Shown: positions 45,226 through 53,982, numbered from the stretch's first letter. The stretch: DNA of 64,000 bases from Natronoarchaeum mannanilyticum (GCF_039522665.1 NZ_BAAADV010000008.1:100822-164821); one strand, 5' to 3'. Notes: a model not told the origin generated them from the letters alone. Made by a program: numbers and translations.

Positions 45226-46203
45226 ATGAAGGTCGTCACGGCCGTCGAACACGGCGACAGCGACGTTCTGTCCGTAACTGATCGCGATCCCCCGACGATC
45301 GATACTGACGGAGAGGACGTTCAAATCAGCGTCGCCGCTGCCGGCGTAAACTTCGCTGACGTCGAGCAGCGACGAGGAACCTATCCGGACGGGCCGTCCC
45401 CGCCGTTCGTTCCCGGGCTCGAGATCGCCGGGACCGTCGCCGCTGCTCCGAGCGAAGCGAGCCTCGACGTCGGTGATCGGGTTGCGGCGCTGACCTCTAC
45501 CGGGGGGTACGCTCAGGTCGCAACGGCACCGATCGAGCGGACGTTTCGGGTCCCCGAATCGCTCTCCGCCCGCGAGGCGGTGGCGATTCCGGTTCAGGGC
45601 CTGACCGCACACAACACGCTCCACGAGTGGGGTCGATTAGCTTCCGACGAGCGCGTCTTGATCCACGCTGCTGCGGGCGGTGTCGGCTCGATAGCGGTCC
45701 AGTTGGCCGCCGCTGCAGGTGCGGAGGTGTTCGCCACGGCGAGCACCGACGTGAAACTCGACCTCGCGAAAGACCTCGGTGCCGACCACGCGATCAACTA
45801 CTCCGAAACCAGCGTGGCAGAAGCGATCTCGGCACGAACCGACGGTGAGGGCGTCGATCTCGTTCTCGATGGCGTCGGCGGTACTGCGTTCACCGAAAGC
45901 GTAGCGGCGCTCGCGCCGAACGGCCGAATCGTCTCGTTCGGGATGGCCAGCGGGTCGATCCCGACGGTGGCGGCGCCTCGACTATTCTTCGAGAACCAGT
46001 CGATCATCGGGTACCATCTCGAGCACGCGTTCGAGCACGTTCCAGACCGCGTCCGTACTGCGGTCCCGGCCCTCCTCGATCACCTGCGCGCTGGCCGAGT
46101 CGAGCCTATTCTCGGCGACACGTTCGCGCTGACCGAGGCGAGCGCGGCCCACGACGAACTGGCGAACCGCGAGACCGTCGGCAAACTCGTCCTCGAGCCG
46201 TGA
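45226..46203 (+). CDS. MDR-superfamily NADPH:quinone/enoyl reductase
   Basis: A 325-residue zinc-independent medium-chain reductase of the quinone oxidoreductase type. The start ATG 45226 gives MKVVTAVEHGDSDVL. GVNFADVEQRRGTYPDG and PFVPGLEIAGTVAA belong to the catalytic domain, and VLIHAAAGGVGSIAVQLAAA is the NADPH-binding Rossmann motif (AAxGGVG). No structural-zinc cysteines are present. Enoyl-reductase domains of polyketide synthases belong to this same superfamily. Because it lies 64 nt before acpP and the other fab-like genes on the same strand, I infer that it acts as the enoyl reductase of that set. Confidence 0.8.
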   Translation: MKVVTAVEHGDSDVLSVTDRDPPTIDTDGEDVQISVAAAGVNFADVEQRRGTYPDGPSPPFVPGLEIAGTVAAAPSEASLDVGDRVAALTSTGGYAQVATAPIERTFRVPESLSAREAVAIPVQGLTAHNTLHEWGRLASDERVLIHAAAGGVGSIAVQLAAAAGAEVFATASTDVKLDLAKDLGADHAINYSETSVAEAISARTDGEGVDLVLDGVGGTAFTESVAALAPNGRIVSFGMASGSIPTVAAPRLFFENQSIIGYHLEHAFEHVPDRVRTAVPALLDHLRAGRVEPILGDTFALTEASAAHDELANRETVGKLVLEP

Positions 46204-46233
46204 GGGGATCTTGTCGCCACCGTCGATAAACGG

Positions 46234-46243
46234 TATTATTTTA
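46234..46243 (+). promoter_or_regulatory. TATA box before the acyl carrier protein gene
   Basis: TATTATTTTA about 25 nt before the ATG at 46268, typical for a leaderless gene. It indicates that the ACP gene has its own promoter and sets its start; an in-frame ATG-like start at 46211 would fall before the TATA box. Confidence 0.6.
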
Positions 46244-46267
46244 CTCGCCGACCCAAAAGCCCGAGAC

Positions 46268-46513
46268 ATGATCGACTCGACCGACACGGGCGAGCATATC
46301 GATACGATCGTCGCCGACAGACTACGCGTCGAAACGGAGTCGTTCGACGACTCGACCGAGCTCAAAGGAGAGACGCTGGACGCCGAATCGCTCGATCTGG
46401 TCGAACTCGCCGAAGTGATCGAAGCGGACCTCGGTGTCCACATCCCCGACGAGGATCTCGCGGAGATCGAGCGAGTGGGTGGCCTCAAAGAGTACGTCAG
46501 GGAACGCGTCTGA
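46268..46513 (+). CDS. acpP: Acyl carrier protein
   Basis: An 81-residue acidic helical protein of the normal ACP length. The phosphopantetheine site is Ser41 in LDAESLDLVELAEVIEADLG, which matches the DSL(D/E) motif with Glu in place of Asp, and HIPDEDLAEIERVGGLKEYV is helix 3 and 4. Holo-ACP synthase is encoded two genes downstream. ACPs are rare in archaea, which build isoprenoid lipids. Here it sits with synthase, transacylase and reductase genes, so it is the carrier of a short acyl-chain pathway. The final gene product is unknown. Confidence 0.9.
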   Translation: MIDSTDTGEHIDTIVADRLRVETESFDDSTELKGETLDAESLDLVELAEVIEADLGVHIPDEDLAEIERVGGLKEYVRERV

Positions 46514-46515
46514 GC

Positions 46516-47721
46516 ATGGACCGTGATGCCGTCGTGACTGGTATCGGTCTGGTCACACCGCTCGGAATGACCGCGGACCGAACCTGGGAAGCGGTTTGTG
46601 AGGGCGCCGCCGCCGCCGATACGATCACCCGCTTCGACCCCGACGAGACGGCCGTCCGATCGCAGATCGCGTGCGAAATCGACGGGCGTCCGGCGGATCA
46701 GACGGTCGACGATCGGATGATGGGCCGGTACGCGCAGCTCGCCGTTGCCGCAGCCGCGGAAGCGATCACCGATGCCGGATTCGATCCCGGTGAGCCCTCC
46801 TGGACGCCGCGGCGAGTCGGTACCAGCGTCGCTTCGACGTTCGGCGGACTTTCGGAGATCGAAGCGGCCACCGGTCGACGCCCGTCGCCGCGGTTTCTCA
46901 TCACCGCGCTCGCGAATCTGGCGGCCGGCCACGTCAGTATGTGTTTCGACGCGCAAGGACCGAACCGATCGCCCGCGACGGCCTGTGCAGCCGGCGCTCA
47001 CGCGATTGCCGATGCGGTCGCCGACATCCGAACCGGGCGCGCCGACGTCGTGATCGCCGGAGGAACCGAGGCGCCAATCACCCCGACCGGCGTCGGCGGC
47101 TTCGACGCGATGCGGGCGCTCAGCACGCGAAACGACGAGCCGGAACGAGCGAGTCGTCCGTTCGACGCCGATCGAGAGGGGTTCGTTCTCGCGGAAGGAT
47201 GTGGGATTCTCGTCCTCGAAGAGCGCAGCCACGCGGCCGAGCGCGGTGTCACGCCGTACGCGGCCATTACGGGCTCCGGATTGACCGCCGACGCCCACCA
47301 TCCGACGCGGCCGGCCGAAGAGGGGCGGGGGCTCCAGCGGTGTCTCGAGCGTGCACTTGAGGATGCAACGCTGGATCCGGATGCCGTCGATCATGTCAAC
47401 GCGCACGCGACGAGTACCCCGACCGGTGACGCCCGCGAAGCGACGGCACTCCAGTCCGTGTTCGATGCCGTCCCGCCGGTCACGAGCGTCAAAGGCGCAC
47501 TCGGGCACGCTCTCAGCGGCGCCGGGGCCATCGAGAGTGCGATCGTCGCTACGGCGATCTCTGAGCGGACAGTTCCACCGACGGTGAACTACGAGAACCC
47601 GGATCCCGAATGCGATCTTCCGGTCGTGACCGAAGCGCGCAACACGTCTCTCGACGTCGCCGTGACGACCTCGGCCGGCTTCGGCGGAACCAACGGCGCA
47701 CTCGTCTTCGAGCGACCATGA
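46516..47721 (+). CDS. fabF: Beta-ketoacyl-ACP synthase (KAS I/II, FabF type)
   Basis: A 401-residue thiolase-fold condensing enzyme. The catalytic triad is Cys157 in SPATACAAGAHAIADA, His near 297 in HVNAHATSTPTGD, and His near 330 in SVKGALGHALSGAGAIE. Other FabF landmarks are VVTGIGLVTPLG at the N-terminus, AGGTEAPITPTGVGGFDAMR, and TTSAGFGGTNGALVF at the end. It extends acyl-ACP with malonyl-ACP. The start is 2 nt after the acpP stop, and its stop overlaps the acpS start. No FabH (KAS III) is present, so priming may occur by malonyl decarboxylation. Confidence 0.93.
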   Translation: MDRDAVVTGIGLVTPLGMTADRTWEAVCEGAAAADTITRFDPDETAVRSQIACEIDGRPADQTVDDRMMGRYAQLAVAAAAEAITDAGFDPGEPSWTPRRVGTSVASTFGGLSEIEAATGRRPSPRFLITALANLAAGHVSMCFDAQGPNRSPATACAAGAHAIADAVADIRTGRADVVIAGGTEAPITPTGVGGFDAMRALSTRNDEPERASRPFDADREGFVLAEGCGILVLEERSHAAERGVTPYAAITGSGLTADAHHPTRPAEEGRGLQRCLERALEDATLDPDAVDHVNAHATSTPTGDAREATALQSVFDAVPPVTSVKGALGHALSGAGAIESAIVATAISERTVPPTVNYENPDPECDLPVVTEARNTSLDVAVTTSAGFGGTNGALVFERP

Positions 47722-48260
47722 CCATGCGTGAGGAAGGCACTTCAGACGGCGATGCTGGAGGGAATACCGCCGACACCGTCGATAGCGTGACGTTCACCGA
47801 CGCCAAGCCGAGGACTGGCCTCTCCAGCGACTCCAGTCCCGTCGTTCGCCACGGCATCGATCTCGTCTCGATCGAGAGGATCGCCTCCCTTCTCGCGGAG
47901 TTCGGCGAGTCGTTCCGCGACCGCGCGTTCACGAAGTCGGAACGAGCGTACTGCGACCGCCAGGGAACGCCAGCCCAGCACTATGCGGCTCGATGGGCGG
48001 CCAAAGAGGCGTTTTGCAAAACGCTCGACGCTGCATCGCCTGCGATTCCGCTGGACTCAGTTGCGGTTGTTCGTAAACGGGCCGACCCGCACCTTCGTCT
48101 CGAACCGCCGGCCACCGAGGCCTTCGGCAGGATGCTCGCCCGACGGAACGTGTCCCCCGAGACAGTCGAACTCGCTGTCAGCCTCAGTCACGACAAGGAC
48201 GCTGGGTACGCGATCGGCTCTGTGACCGTCTTCAGTATCGACTCGTCACTCGACGAGTGA
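47718..48260 (+). CDS. acpS: Holo-ACP synthase (AcpS-type phosphopantetheinyl transferase)
   Basis: A 180-residue protein whose ATG overlaps the fabF stop (ATGA). It has an unusual acidic N-terminal extension of about 45 residues before the AcpS core. Core motifs are HGIDLVSIERI (GxDxxxxxR, Mg-binding Asp), DRAFTKSERAYCDRQG and RWAAKEAFCKTLD (the WxxKEAxxK block), and it ends with a normal C-terminal strand (VELAVSLSHDKDAGYAIG). It activates the ACP encoded two genes upstream. Archaea usually lack this protein. The extension is probably a halophilic addition. Confidence 0.92.
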   Translation: MTMREEGTSDGDAGGNTADTVDSVTFTDAKPRTGLSSDSSPVVRHGIDLVSIERIASLLAEFGESFRDRAFTKSERAYCDRQGTPAQHYAARWAAKEAFCKTLDAASPAIPLDSVAVVRKRADPHLRLEPPATEAFGRMLARRNVSPETVELAVSLSHDKDAGYAIGSVTVFSIDSSLDE

Positions 48261-48279
48261 ACACTCTCCAACGCACTCT

Positions 48280-49227
48280 ATGAACCAGAACAGTTGCACC
48301 ACGACGCTCGCAGACACGGCATTCATCTTCCCCGGTCAGGGGAGTCAACGCCCCGGGATGGGAAAGACCTTCTACGAGGCGTGGCCGGAGGTCCGAACGG
48401 CGTTCGACAGTCTCGACGGTGCACTCGATAGTGACTTGCACGAACTCTGTTTCCGGGGTGGAACGGAAGAACTCACGCAACCACGCAATGCCCAACCGGC
48501 GCTACTGGCCGCCGGATACGCGACGTACGCCGGTATCACGTCACGATTTACTGTCGAGCCCACTTTCGTCGCCGGTCACAGCTTGGGGCATTTCACCGCC
48601 ATAACGGCCGCCGGCATGACGTCACCGACTTCTGTGGTCGATGTTGTTCGGCGACGGGGGAAATGTATGGAACGGGCCGAACGAGAGGCTGGACCGGGGA
48701 CGATGCTGGCAGTGTTGCTCGCTGATCCAGAGACGGTTACCGACGTCTGTCGGGACCGTGATGACGTGAGTGTGGCGCTGTACAACGGGCCCAAACAGAC
48801 CGTGATTAGCGGGTCGACCGGGGGCGTCGAGGAGGTTCGAGCGACCCTCTCTAACGCTACGACAGCCCGGTTCCGCGAACTTCAAGTCGGTTCGGCATTT
48901 CACTCCCCGATCATGGAACCCGCTGTTGGCCCTCTCGAGAGGGTTTTCGAGGATATCCCACTGGCGGAGGCAACGATACCGATCGCCTCGGACGTTTCCG
49001 GGCGAGTCTACACCGATCCGGCGATCGCCCGACGGGATCTTACCGACCAGATCACGTCGTCCGTCGACTGGATCGGCGCTATCGAGGAGTTACGTCGGCG
49101 CGGCGTCACCCGCTACGTCGAGTTTCCGCCAGCCGGCATCCTGACAGCCCTCGTCGAGCGTATCCACCCGGACGCTGAGTGCTACACGCTCGAGACGCCT
49201 GCCGATGCGCGGACGGTGGTTGCGTGA
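48280..49227 (+). CDS. fabD: Malonyl-CoA:ACP transacylase
   Basis: A 315-residue alpha/beta-hydrolase-like acyltransferase that moves malonyl from CoA to ACP. Motifs are FIFPGQGSQRPGMG (oxyanion hole), the nucleophile Ser in VAGHSLGHFTAITAAG, and His in LQVGSAFHSPIMEPAVG. RRRGKCMERAERE supplies the conserved Arg of the malonyl-binding pocket region. It starts 19 nt after acpS and its stop overlaps the fabG start. Size is normal. The presence of a malonyl-specific loader supports true chain elongation. Confidence 0.93.
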   Translation: MNQNSCTTTLADTAFIFPGQGSQRPGMGKTFYEAWPEVRTAFDSLDGALDSDLHELCFRGGTEELTQPRNAQPALLAAGYATYAGITSRFTVEPTFVAGHSLGHFTAITAAGMTSPTSVVDVVRRRGKCMERAEREAGPGTMLAVLLADPETVTDVCRDRDDVSVALYNGPKQTVISGSTGGVEEVRATLSNATTARFRELQVGSAFHSPIMEPAVGPLERVFEDIPLAEATIPIASDVSGRVYTDPAIARRDLTDQITSSVDWIGAIEELRRRGVTRYVEFPPAGILTALVERIHPDAECYTLETPADARTVVA

Positions 49228-49970
49228 TGGTCGACTTTCAGGACGACGTCGCCGTCGTTACCGGCGGCACGCGGGGGATCGGTCGTGCGGTAGCGACGCG
49301 TCTCGCTGATGGCGGTGCAACAGTGATCGTTACCTATCACGACGACGAGGAAGCGGCCGAACGGACAGCCGACCTGCTAGCAGCATATCCGACCGACACC
49401 AGGGTCGAGCAGTGCGACGTGACCGACTTCGACGAGGTGGCAGCGGTATTCGAGACGATCTCAGACCGGTACGGCTCGCCGACGATTCTGATAAACAACG
49501 CGGGGACGATGGAGAACGGGCTACTCGTTCGCATGACGCCTGAACAGTGGCAACATGTTCTCGACACCAATCTGTCCGGTGCGTTTTATTGTACGCGTGA
49601 GGCGGCTCGACTGATGCTCCGAAACCGCGGTGGCCGGATCGTGAACGTCGCGAGCGTCGCGGCACAGCGCGGCTGGCCGGGACAGGTAAACTACGCTGCG
49701 AGCAAGGCCGGACTGATCGGACTGACCCGCGCGGCGGCGCGAGAGCTGGGCGAGAAAGGCATTCGCGTCAACGCCGTTGCGCCAGGATACACTGACACGA
49801 ATCTTATCGAAAATACGACCAGCTACGAGGACGAGGTAGCGGACCGCACGGCAAGCGGACGACTGGCAACGCCGGACGAGATTGCCGATGTGATCGCATT
49901 TCTGGCGAGCGACGCTGCATCATACGTGAACGGTGAGGTTCTGCGCGTCGATGATGGGCTCTTAGGTTAA
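49227..49970 (+). CDS. fabG: 3-oxoacyl-ACP reductase (SDR family)
   Basis: A 247-residue short-chain dehydrogenase started at the ATG overlapping the fabD stop (TGATG). The cofactor motif is VVTGGTRGIGRAVATRLA, NNAG is at about residue 89, and the catalytic Ser-Tyr-Lys is in NVASVAAQRGWPGQVNYAAS followed by KAG. The ending ASYVNGEVLRVDDGLLG is the FabG signature. It would reduce the ketoacyl-ACP made by FabF. It is the last gene of the set; no dehydratase gene (FabZ or FabA type) follows. General SDR function cannot be excluded, but the context is strong. Confidence 0.9.
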   Translation: MVDFQDDVAVVTGGTRGIGRAVATRLADGGATVIVTYHDDEEAAERTADLLAAYPTDTRVEQCDVTDFDEVAAVFETISDRYGSPTILINNAGTMENGLLVRMTPEQWQHVLDTNLSGAFYCTREAARLMLRNRGGRIVNVASVAAQRGWPGQVNYAASKAGLIGLTRAAARELGEKGIRVNAVAPGYTDTNLIENTTSYEDEVADRTASGRLATPDEIADVIAFLASDAASYVNGEVLRVDDGLLG

Positions 49971-50143
49971 GACCGGTCTGACCTCTGGCGCTCACCGTAC
50001 TTCTGCACGCGTAGGTGGCCCGGATCGATTTTGCCTCTCGCGAAATTCGGCCACTGATCGACCAGAAAACATAATTCTAAACTGAGTAACCGAATTGTTA
50101 AGTGTTACCACCATGCGATACATCATGTGGTGATTGATCAATA

Positions 50144-51205
50144 ATGACCTTCACAGAGGAACTGCGCGGCGCAAGTCTCATCATCGGGAGCATCATCGGT
50201 GCCGGCGTTCTCGGGATACCGTACGCTGCCGCTCAGATCGGGCTGTTCCCGTCGTTAGTTCTCATGGTGATCGTTGGTGCGTTACTGTACGCCACCTCCA
50301 TCATCCTGCTTCGGTTCTCGGCGAAGAAAGGCGGCAGCCAGATCGTCACCCTGGCCAGAGATCTACTGGGGCGTCCCGGGGGGTACCTCATGATGGGCGG
50401 GATGATGATTTACATCTACGGTGCGCTGCTCGCGTACACCGCCGCTGGCGGGCAGACGATCGCCGCTATCACGCCGCTCAGCGAGGTTATGGCCGCGATC
50501 CTCTTCTGGATCGTCGCCTCGTTCATGATCTACCAGGGTCTAGAGGCCTCGATCAAGACGGAGTTCGCCCTCGTCATCGGGATCGTCCTCCTGTTTCTGG
50601 TCGTGGCGCTCACGAGTCTCCCCCACGGGGATCTCTCCAACGCCGATACCGTCGACATGGGTGCCTGGCAGGCGTTCATCGGCGTCGCACTCTTTGCCTT
50701 CGTCGGGCACGCGATGATTCCGGACGTCTACAGATCCATCGGCGATTACGACTCGGCCAAACGGAGCATCCGCCTGGCCTTCGTCCTGATCTTCACGCTC
50801 TACGCGATTCTGACTGTCGCCTTCGTCCTCGTCTTCGGGCGCGAAGTTCCGCAGATCGGACCGCAGGCCTTCGAACAGATCTACGGCACGAGCGGCCGGA
50901 TCATCGGGAACCTCTTACCGTTGATCACCGTCATGACCAGTTTCATCGGCTTCGGCCTGGCCCAGAAGAACAACTACGTCGACTACAACGGCCTCCCAAC
51001 GAGCGTCGCGTGGGCCCTGACCACGGTACCGCCGCTGGCGCTTTACCTCTACGGGCTCCGCAACTTCGTCGGCACGCTCAAGATCGCCGGCAACGTCGGC
51101 GCCCTCATCATGACGTTGATCGTCCCGATCGCGATGTACGCCGTCTGGGATGCCAGAGGCTCCGATCCGGCCGTGGCCGAGTCCTCTAGTTCCGCGGATG
51201 ACTAG
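50144..51205 (+). CDS. Hydroxy/aromatic amino-acid permease (HAAAP-like)
   Basis: A 353-residue carrier with about 10 to 11 helices. The N-terminus SLIIGSIIGAGVLGIPYAAAQIG is the substrate-binding helix 1 of the APC superfamily (GxGxLxxP), and FVGHAMIPDVYRSIGDYDSA is a typical tyrosine/tryptophan/serine permease block. The HAAAP family includes serine (SdaC) and threonine (TdcC) importers as well as aromatic ones; substrate choice is not visible, but the neighbouring serine/glycine genes favour serine or threonine. The gene stands alone with 173 nt upstream. It is shorter than most members (about 400). Confidence 0.78.
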   Translation: MTFTEELRGASLIIGSIIGAGVLGIPYAAAQIGLFPSLVLMVIVGALLYATSIILLRFSAKKGGSQIVTLARDLLGRPGGYLMMGGMMIYIYGALLAYTAAGGQTIAAITPLSEVMAAILFWIVASFMIYQGLEASIKTEFALVIGIVLLFLVVALTSLPHGDLSNADTVDMGAWQAFIGVALFAFVGHAMIPDVYRSIGDYDSAKRSIRLAFVLIFTLYAILTVAFVLVFGREVPQIGPQAFEQIYGTSGRIIGNLLPLITVMTSFIGFGLAQKNNYVDYNGLPTSVAWALTTVPPLALYLYGLRNFVGTLKIAGNVGALIMTLIVPIAMYAVWDARGSDPAVAESSSSADD

Positions 51206-51332
51206 ACCGATACCGCACCGCTGAGTCGCTCGAAATCAGGATCGATCCCGAGACAAAAGAGTAGACGGTTTCCCGTCCTGCGTCGGGGCCCCGGCACAAG
51301 AGGGCGTCTCTCGCGACGGGACGGGACAACAC

Positions 51333-51340
51333 ATTAATAT
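51333..51340 (+). promoter_or_regulatory. TATA box of folCP
   Basis: ATTAATAT about 24 nt before the ATG at 51364, indicating a leaderless transcript and supporting this start. Confidence 0.6.
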
Positions 51341-51363
51341 CGCTACCGGTCACTCTATTTGAT

Positions 51364-53766
51364 ATGGAGTACCACGAGGCAGCCGACTACCTAGAGAGTC
51401 TGGACCGCTCTCGCCCGAAGCTCGGCACGGAGACGACCGCCAGAATGCTGTCCGTCCTCGGGAATCCACACGAGGGAGTCGACTGTGTTCAGATAGCGGG
51501 ATCGAACGGTAAAGGGAGTACGGCGGTGATGCTCGAGCGGGTGCTGCGCGAAGCAGGCCTCGACGTCGGGTTGTACACCTCGCCGGAGCTCAACAGCTTT
51601 CGCGAGCGGATCCGGGTCAACGGGCGGAAAGTTCCGAAAGAACGCATTCGGTCGTTCGTCGAGGAGATCGAGCCCCACATTTCCCGACTCCGCGGCGACG
51701 ACCGGCCCACGTACTTCGAGGTACTGACCGTCCTCGCGTTGCAGCATTTTGCGAGCGAAAACGTCGACGTTGTGGTCCTCGAAGTCGGTATCGGCGGTCG
51801 CCATGACGCGACGAGCGTCGTCGATCCAGTGGCTAGTGCCGTCACGAACGTAAGCCTCGAACACACCGACGTCCTCGGCGAAACGGTCGAAGAGATTGCC
51901 CACGACAAAGCACAGGTGGCTCCAGACGGAGAACGGCTCGTGACGAGTGCGAACGGCGAAGCGCTTGACGCGATCCGGGACGAAACGGAGGTCGTGACCG
52001 TGGGCAAAACGGAGGCTAACGTTATCGCCCGGGAGGAAGAAATGGCCTCGCAGGTCGAAACAACTGTATCGATAATCGGCCCGGACTGGGATGTCGCAAC
52101 AACGCTTCCGCTGCTCGGCCAACACCAAGCGACCAACGCCGGCATTGCGGCAACACTCGCCCGCCAGGTGGCGAACGTCGATCCCGCGACGATCGAACGC
52201 GGCCTCCGCAACGTTCACTGGCCGGGCCGGTTTGAGGTCATGTCGACGGAGCCGCTGGTGATCCTCGACGGCGCTCACAACCCAGCAGCGTGTGCGACGA
52301 TCGCCGACCTCGTCGATCGATACGAATTCGACGGGCTACAGCTCGTGTTCGGCGCGATGAAGGAGAAGGATCACGCGCGGATGGCGGCACAGCTTCCCGA
52401 GTCAGACGTGGTTCGCCTCTGTCAACCGGACGTGAATCGGGCCGCATCGCTCGAGACGCTCGCGGGCGCGTTCGAGACGCGCGCAGCGCAGGTCGAGCAG
52501 GACGAAACGGTCCAGACGGCGGTCGAACGCGCGCTCGACTCGGCAGACGACACAGACTGCGTGCTGATTACCGGGTCACTGTACGTCGTTGCCGAAGTCC
52601 GGGACCGACGGATGCGACTCCAGATCCCGAAACAGACGGACACGCTTGATGCTGCGCGCTCTGTTCTCTCCGAAATGCACGTTCAAGAGGGAGTCGCTGA
52701 CCACGTCGCTAAGGACACCGTCACCTACACGTTCAAGACTCAGTTACACGAAGCACAGGCGGAATCTCTACACCAAACGATGCAATCCATCGGCGGAACG
52801 AGTGTCATCTCGGAGGACGATTCTCCCGAGAGACTCGTATCCGTCATTCTGTCCGGTACTGTCGCTCAGTACGAACAGCTGGCTGATACGATACAAAACA
52901 GTGATCTGGGGCTTTCGTACGTTTCGGAACGAGTCAGGAAGGTCATCAGCGAAGGTGGGGCAGCCGACCGATATCCATGGGACGCCGATACGGCGATCAT
53001 GGGTATCCTGAATGTCACACCGGATAGTTTCTACGACGGTGGCCAGTACGAGAAGATGGAGGATACCGTCCGACGAGTCGACGAAATGATCACCTCGGGT
53101 GCGGACATCATCGATATCGGGGGGGAGAGCACTCGGCCGGGTGCCGACCCGGTCTCGGTCGACGAGGAAATCGACCGCGTAGTCCCGATTATCGAACGTA
53201 TCGCCGATACAGACGTGTCGATCTCCGTTGATACGAGACGGGCTGCCGTCGCAGACGCTGCTTTGGAGGCGGGTGCAGACATAATCAACGACGTCTCCGG
53301 ACTGGCGGATCCAGATATGCGGTTCGTCGCTGCGGACCACGACGCGCCGGTCGTCGTCATGCACAGCGTAGATGTACCTGTCAATCCAGACCGGACACCA
53401 ACATACGACGATGTCGTCGAGGACATCACGCACGAACTCGATGACCGAGTACGACTTGCCGAACAGGCGGGACTCGATCGTGAGCAGATCATCGTCGACC
53501 CCGGACTCGGCTTCGGGAAGTCTACCGCAGAGTGTTTCGAGTTAGTCGACAGACTGGGAGAACTGCGCGCTCTCGGTTGCCCGATCATGGTTGGCCATTC
53601 TCGCAAGTCCCTGTTCGAACGCATCGACTGCAGTATCGACGAGCGACTCCCGCCGACAATCGCGACTACAACGATGGCGGCCGAGCGAGGAGCGGATATT
53701 GTCCGCGTTCACGACGTTGCAGAGAATGCCGCCGCAGTCAGGACAGTTCAAGAGACGAATAAATAG
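51364..53766 (+). CDS. folCP: Bifunctional folylpolyglutamate synthase / dihydropteroate synthase fusion
   Basis: An 800-residue fusion. Residues 1-410 are FolC: VDCVQIAGSNGKGSTAVMLE is the ATP loop, YTSPELNSFRERIRVNG and VVVLEVGIGGRHDATSVV follow, and ILDGAHNPAA begins the C-terminal Mur-like domain. Residues about 415-530 are a linker domain that I cannot assign. Residues 535-800 are FolP: TAIMGILNVTPDSFYDGGQY, IDIGGESTRPGADPVSVDEE, ISVDTRRAAVADAAL and PIMVGHSRKSLFERI. It condenses pABA with pterin pyrophosphate and adds glutamate. A FolC-FolP fusion is known from Haloferax volcanii. Its product, folate, is used by GcvT and GlyA. Confidence 0.95.
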   Translation: MEYHEAADYLESLDRSRPKLGTETTARMLSVLGNPHEGVDCVQIAGSNGKGSTAVMLERVLREAGLDVGLYTSPELNSFRERIRVNGRKVPKERIRSFVEEIEPHISRLRGDDRPTYFEVLTVLALQHFASENVDVVVLEVGIGGRHDATSVVDPVASAVTNVSLEHTDVLGETVEEIAHDKAQVAPDGERLVTSANGEALDAIRDETEVVTVGKTEANVIAREEEMASQVETTVSIIGPDWDVATTLPLLGQHQATNAGIAATLARQVANVDPATIERGLRNVHWPGRFEVMSTEPLVILDGAHNPAACATIADLVDRYEFDGLQLVFGAMKEKDHARMAAQLPESDVVRLCQPDVNRAASLETLAGAFETRAAQVEQDETVQTAVERALDSADDTDCVLITGSLYVVAEVRDRRMRLQIPKQTDTLDAARSVLSEMHVQEGVADHVAKDTVTYTFKTQLHEAQAESLHQTMQSIGGTSVISEDDSPERLVSVILSGTVAQYEQLADTIQNSDLGLSYVSERVRKVISEGGAADRYPWDADTAIMGILNVTPDSFYDGGQYEKMEDTVRRVDEMITSGADIIDIGGESTRPGADPVSVDEEIDRVVPIIERIADTDVSISVDTRRAAVADAALEAGADIINDVSGLADPDMRFVAADHDAPVVVMHSVDVPVNPDRTPTYDDVVEDITHELDDRVRLAEQAGLDREQIIVDPGLGFGKSTAECFELVDRLGELRALGCPIMVGHSRKSLFERIDCSIDERLPPTIATTTMAAERGADIVRVHDVAENAAAVRTVQETNK

Positions 53767-53917
53767 AGGCCAAGACACAGTCAGAGGAAGTAGATTGATC
53801 GATGCAACATCCTATGCAAGATTCAGCGTTGAACAGTATAGAGGTAGAGAGTAGAGTATACTATAAGTTTATGTTATTATAATATTTACATTAATACTAT
53901 ATACCTAAAATTTCCCT

Positions 53918-53982
53918 GAGGGAGTCGCTGAGTGGCATAAACACCCACCTTCGACCTGCTCACTCCGTAGCTAGACAGTGCT
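53918..53982 (-). mobile_element. Solo end of the IS6 element
   Basis: Read on the minus strand, it matches the terminal repeat and leader of the intact element at 14377-15111 (CTAGACAGTGCT at 53971 on the plus strand) and the first codons of its transposase (MPLSDSL), then stops. Only about 65 bp remain. Confidence 0.7.
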
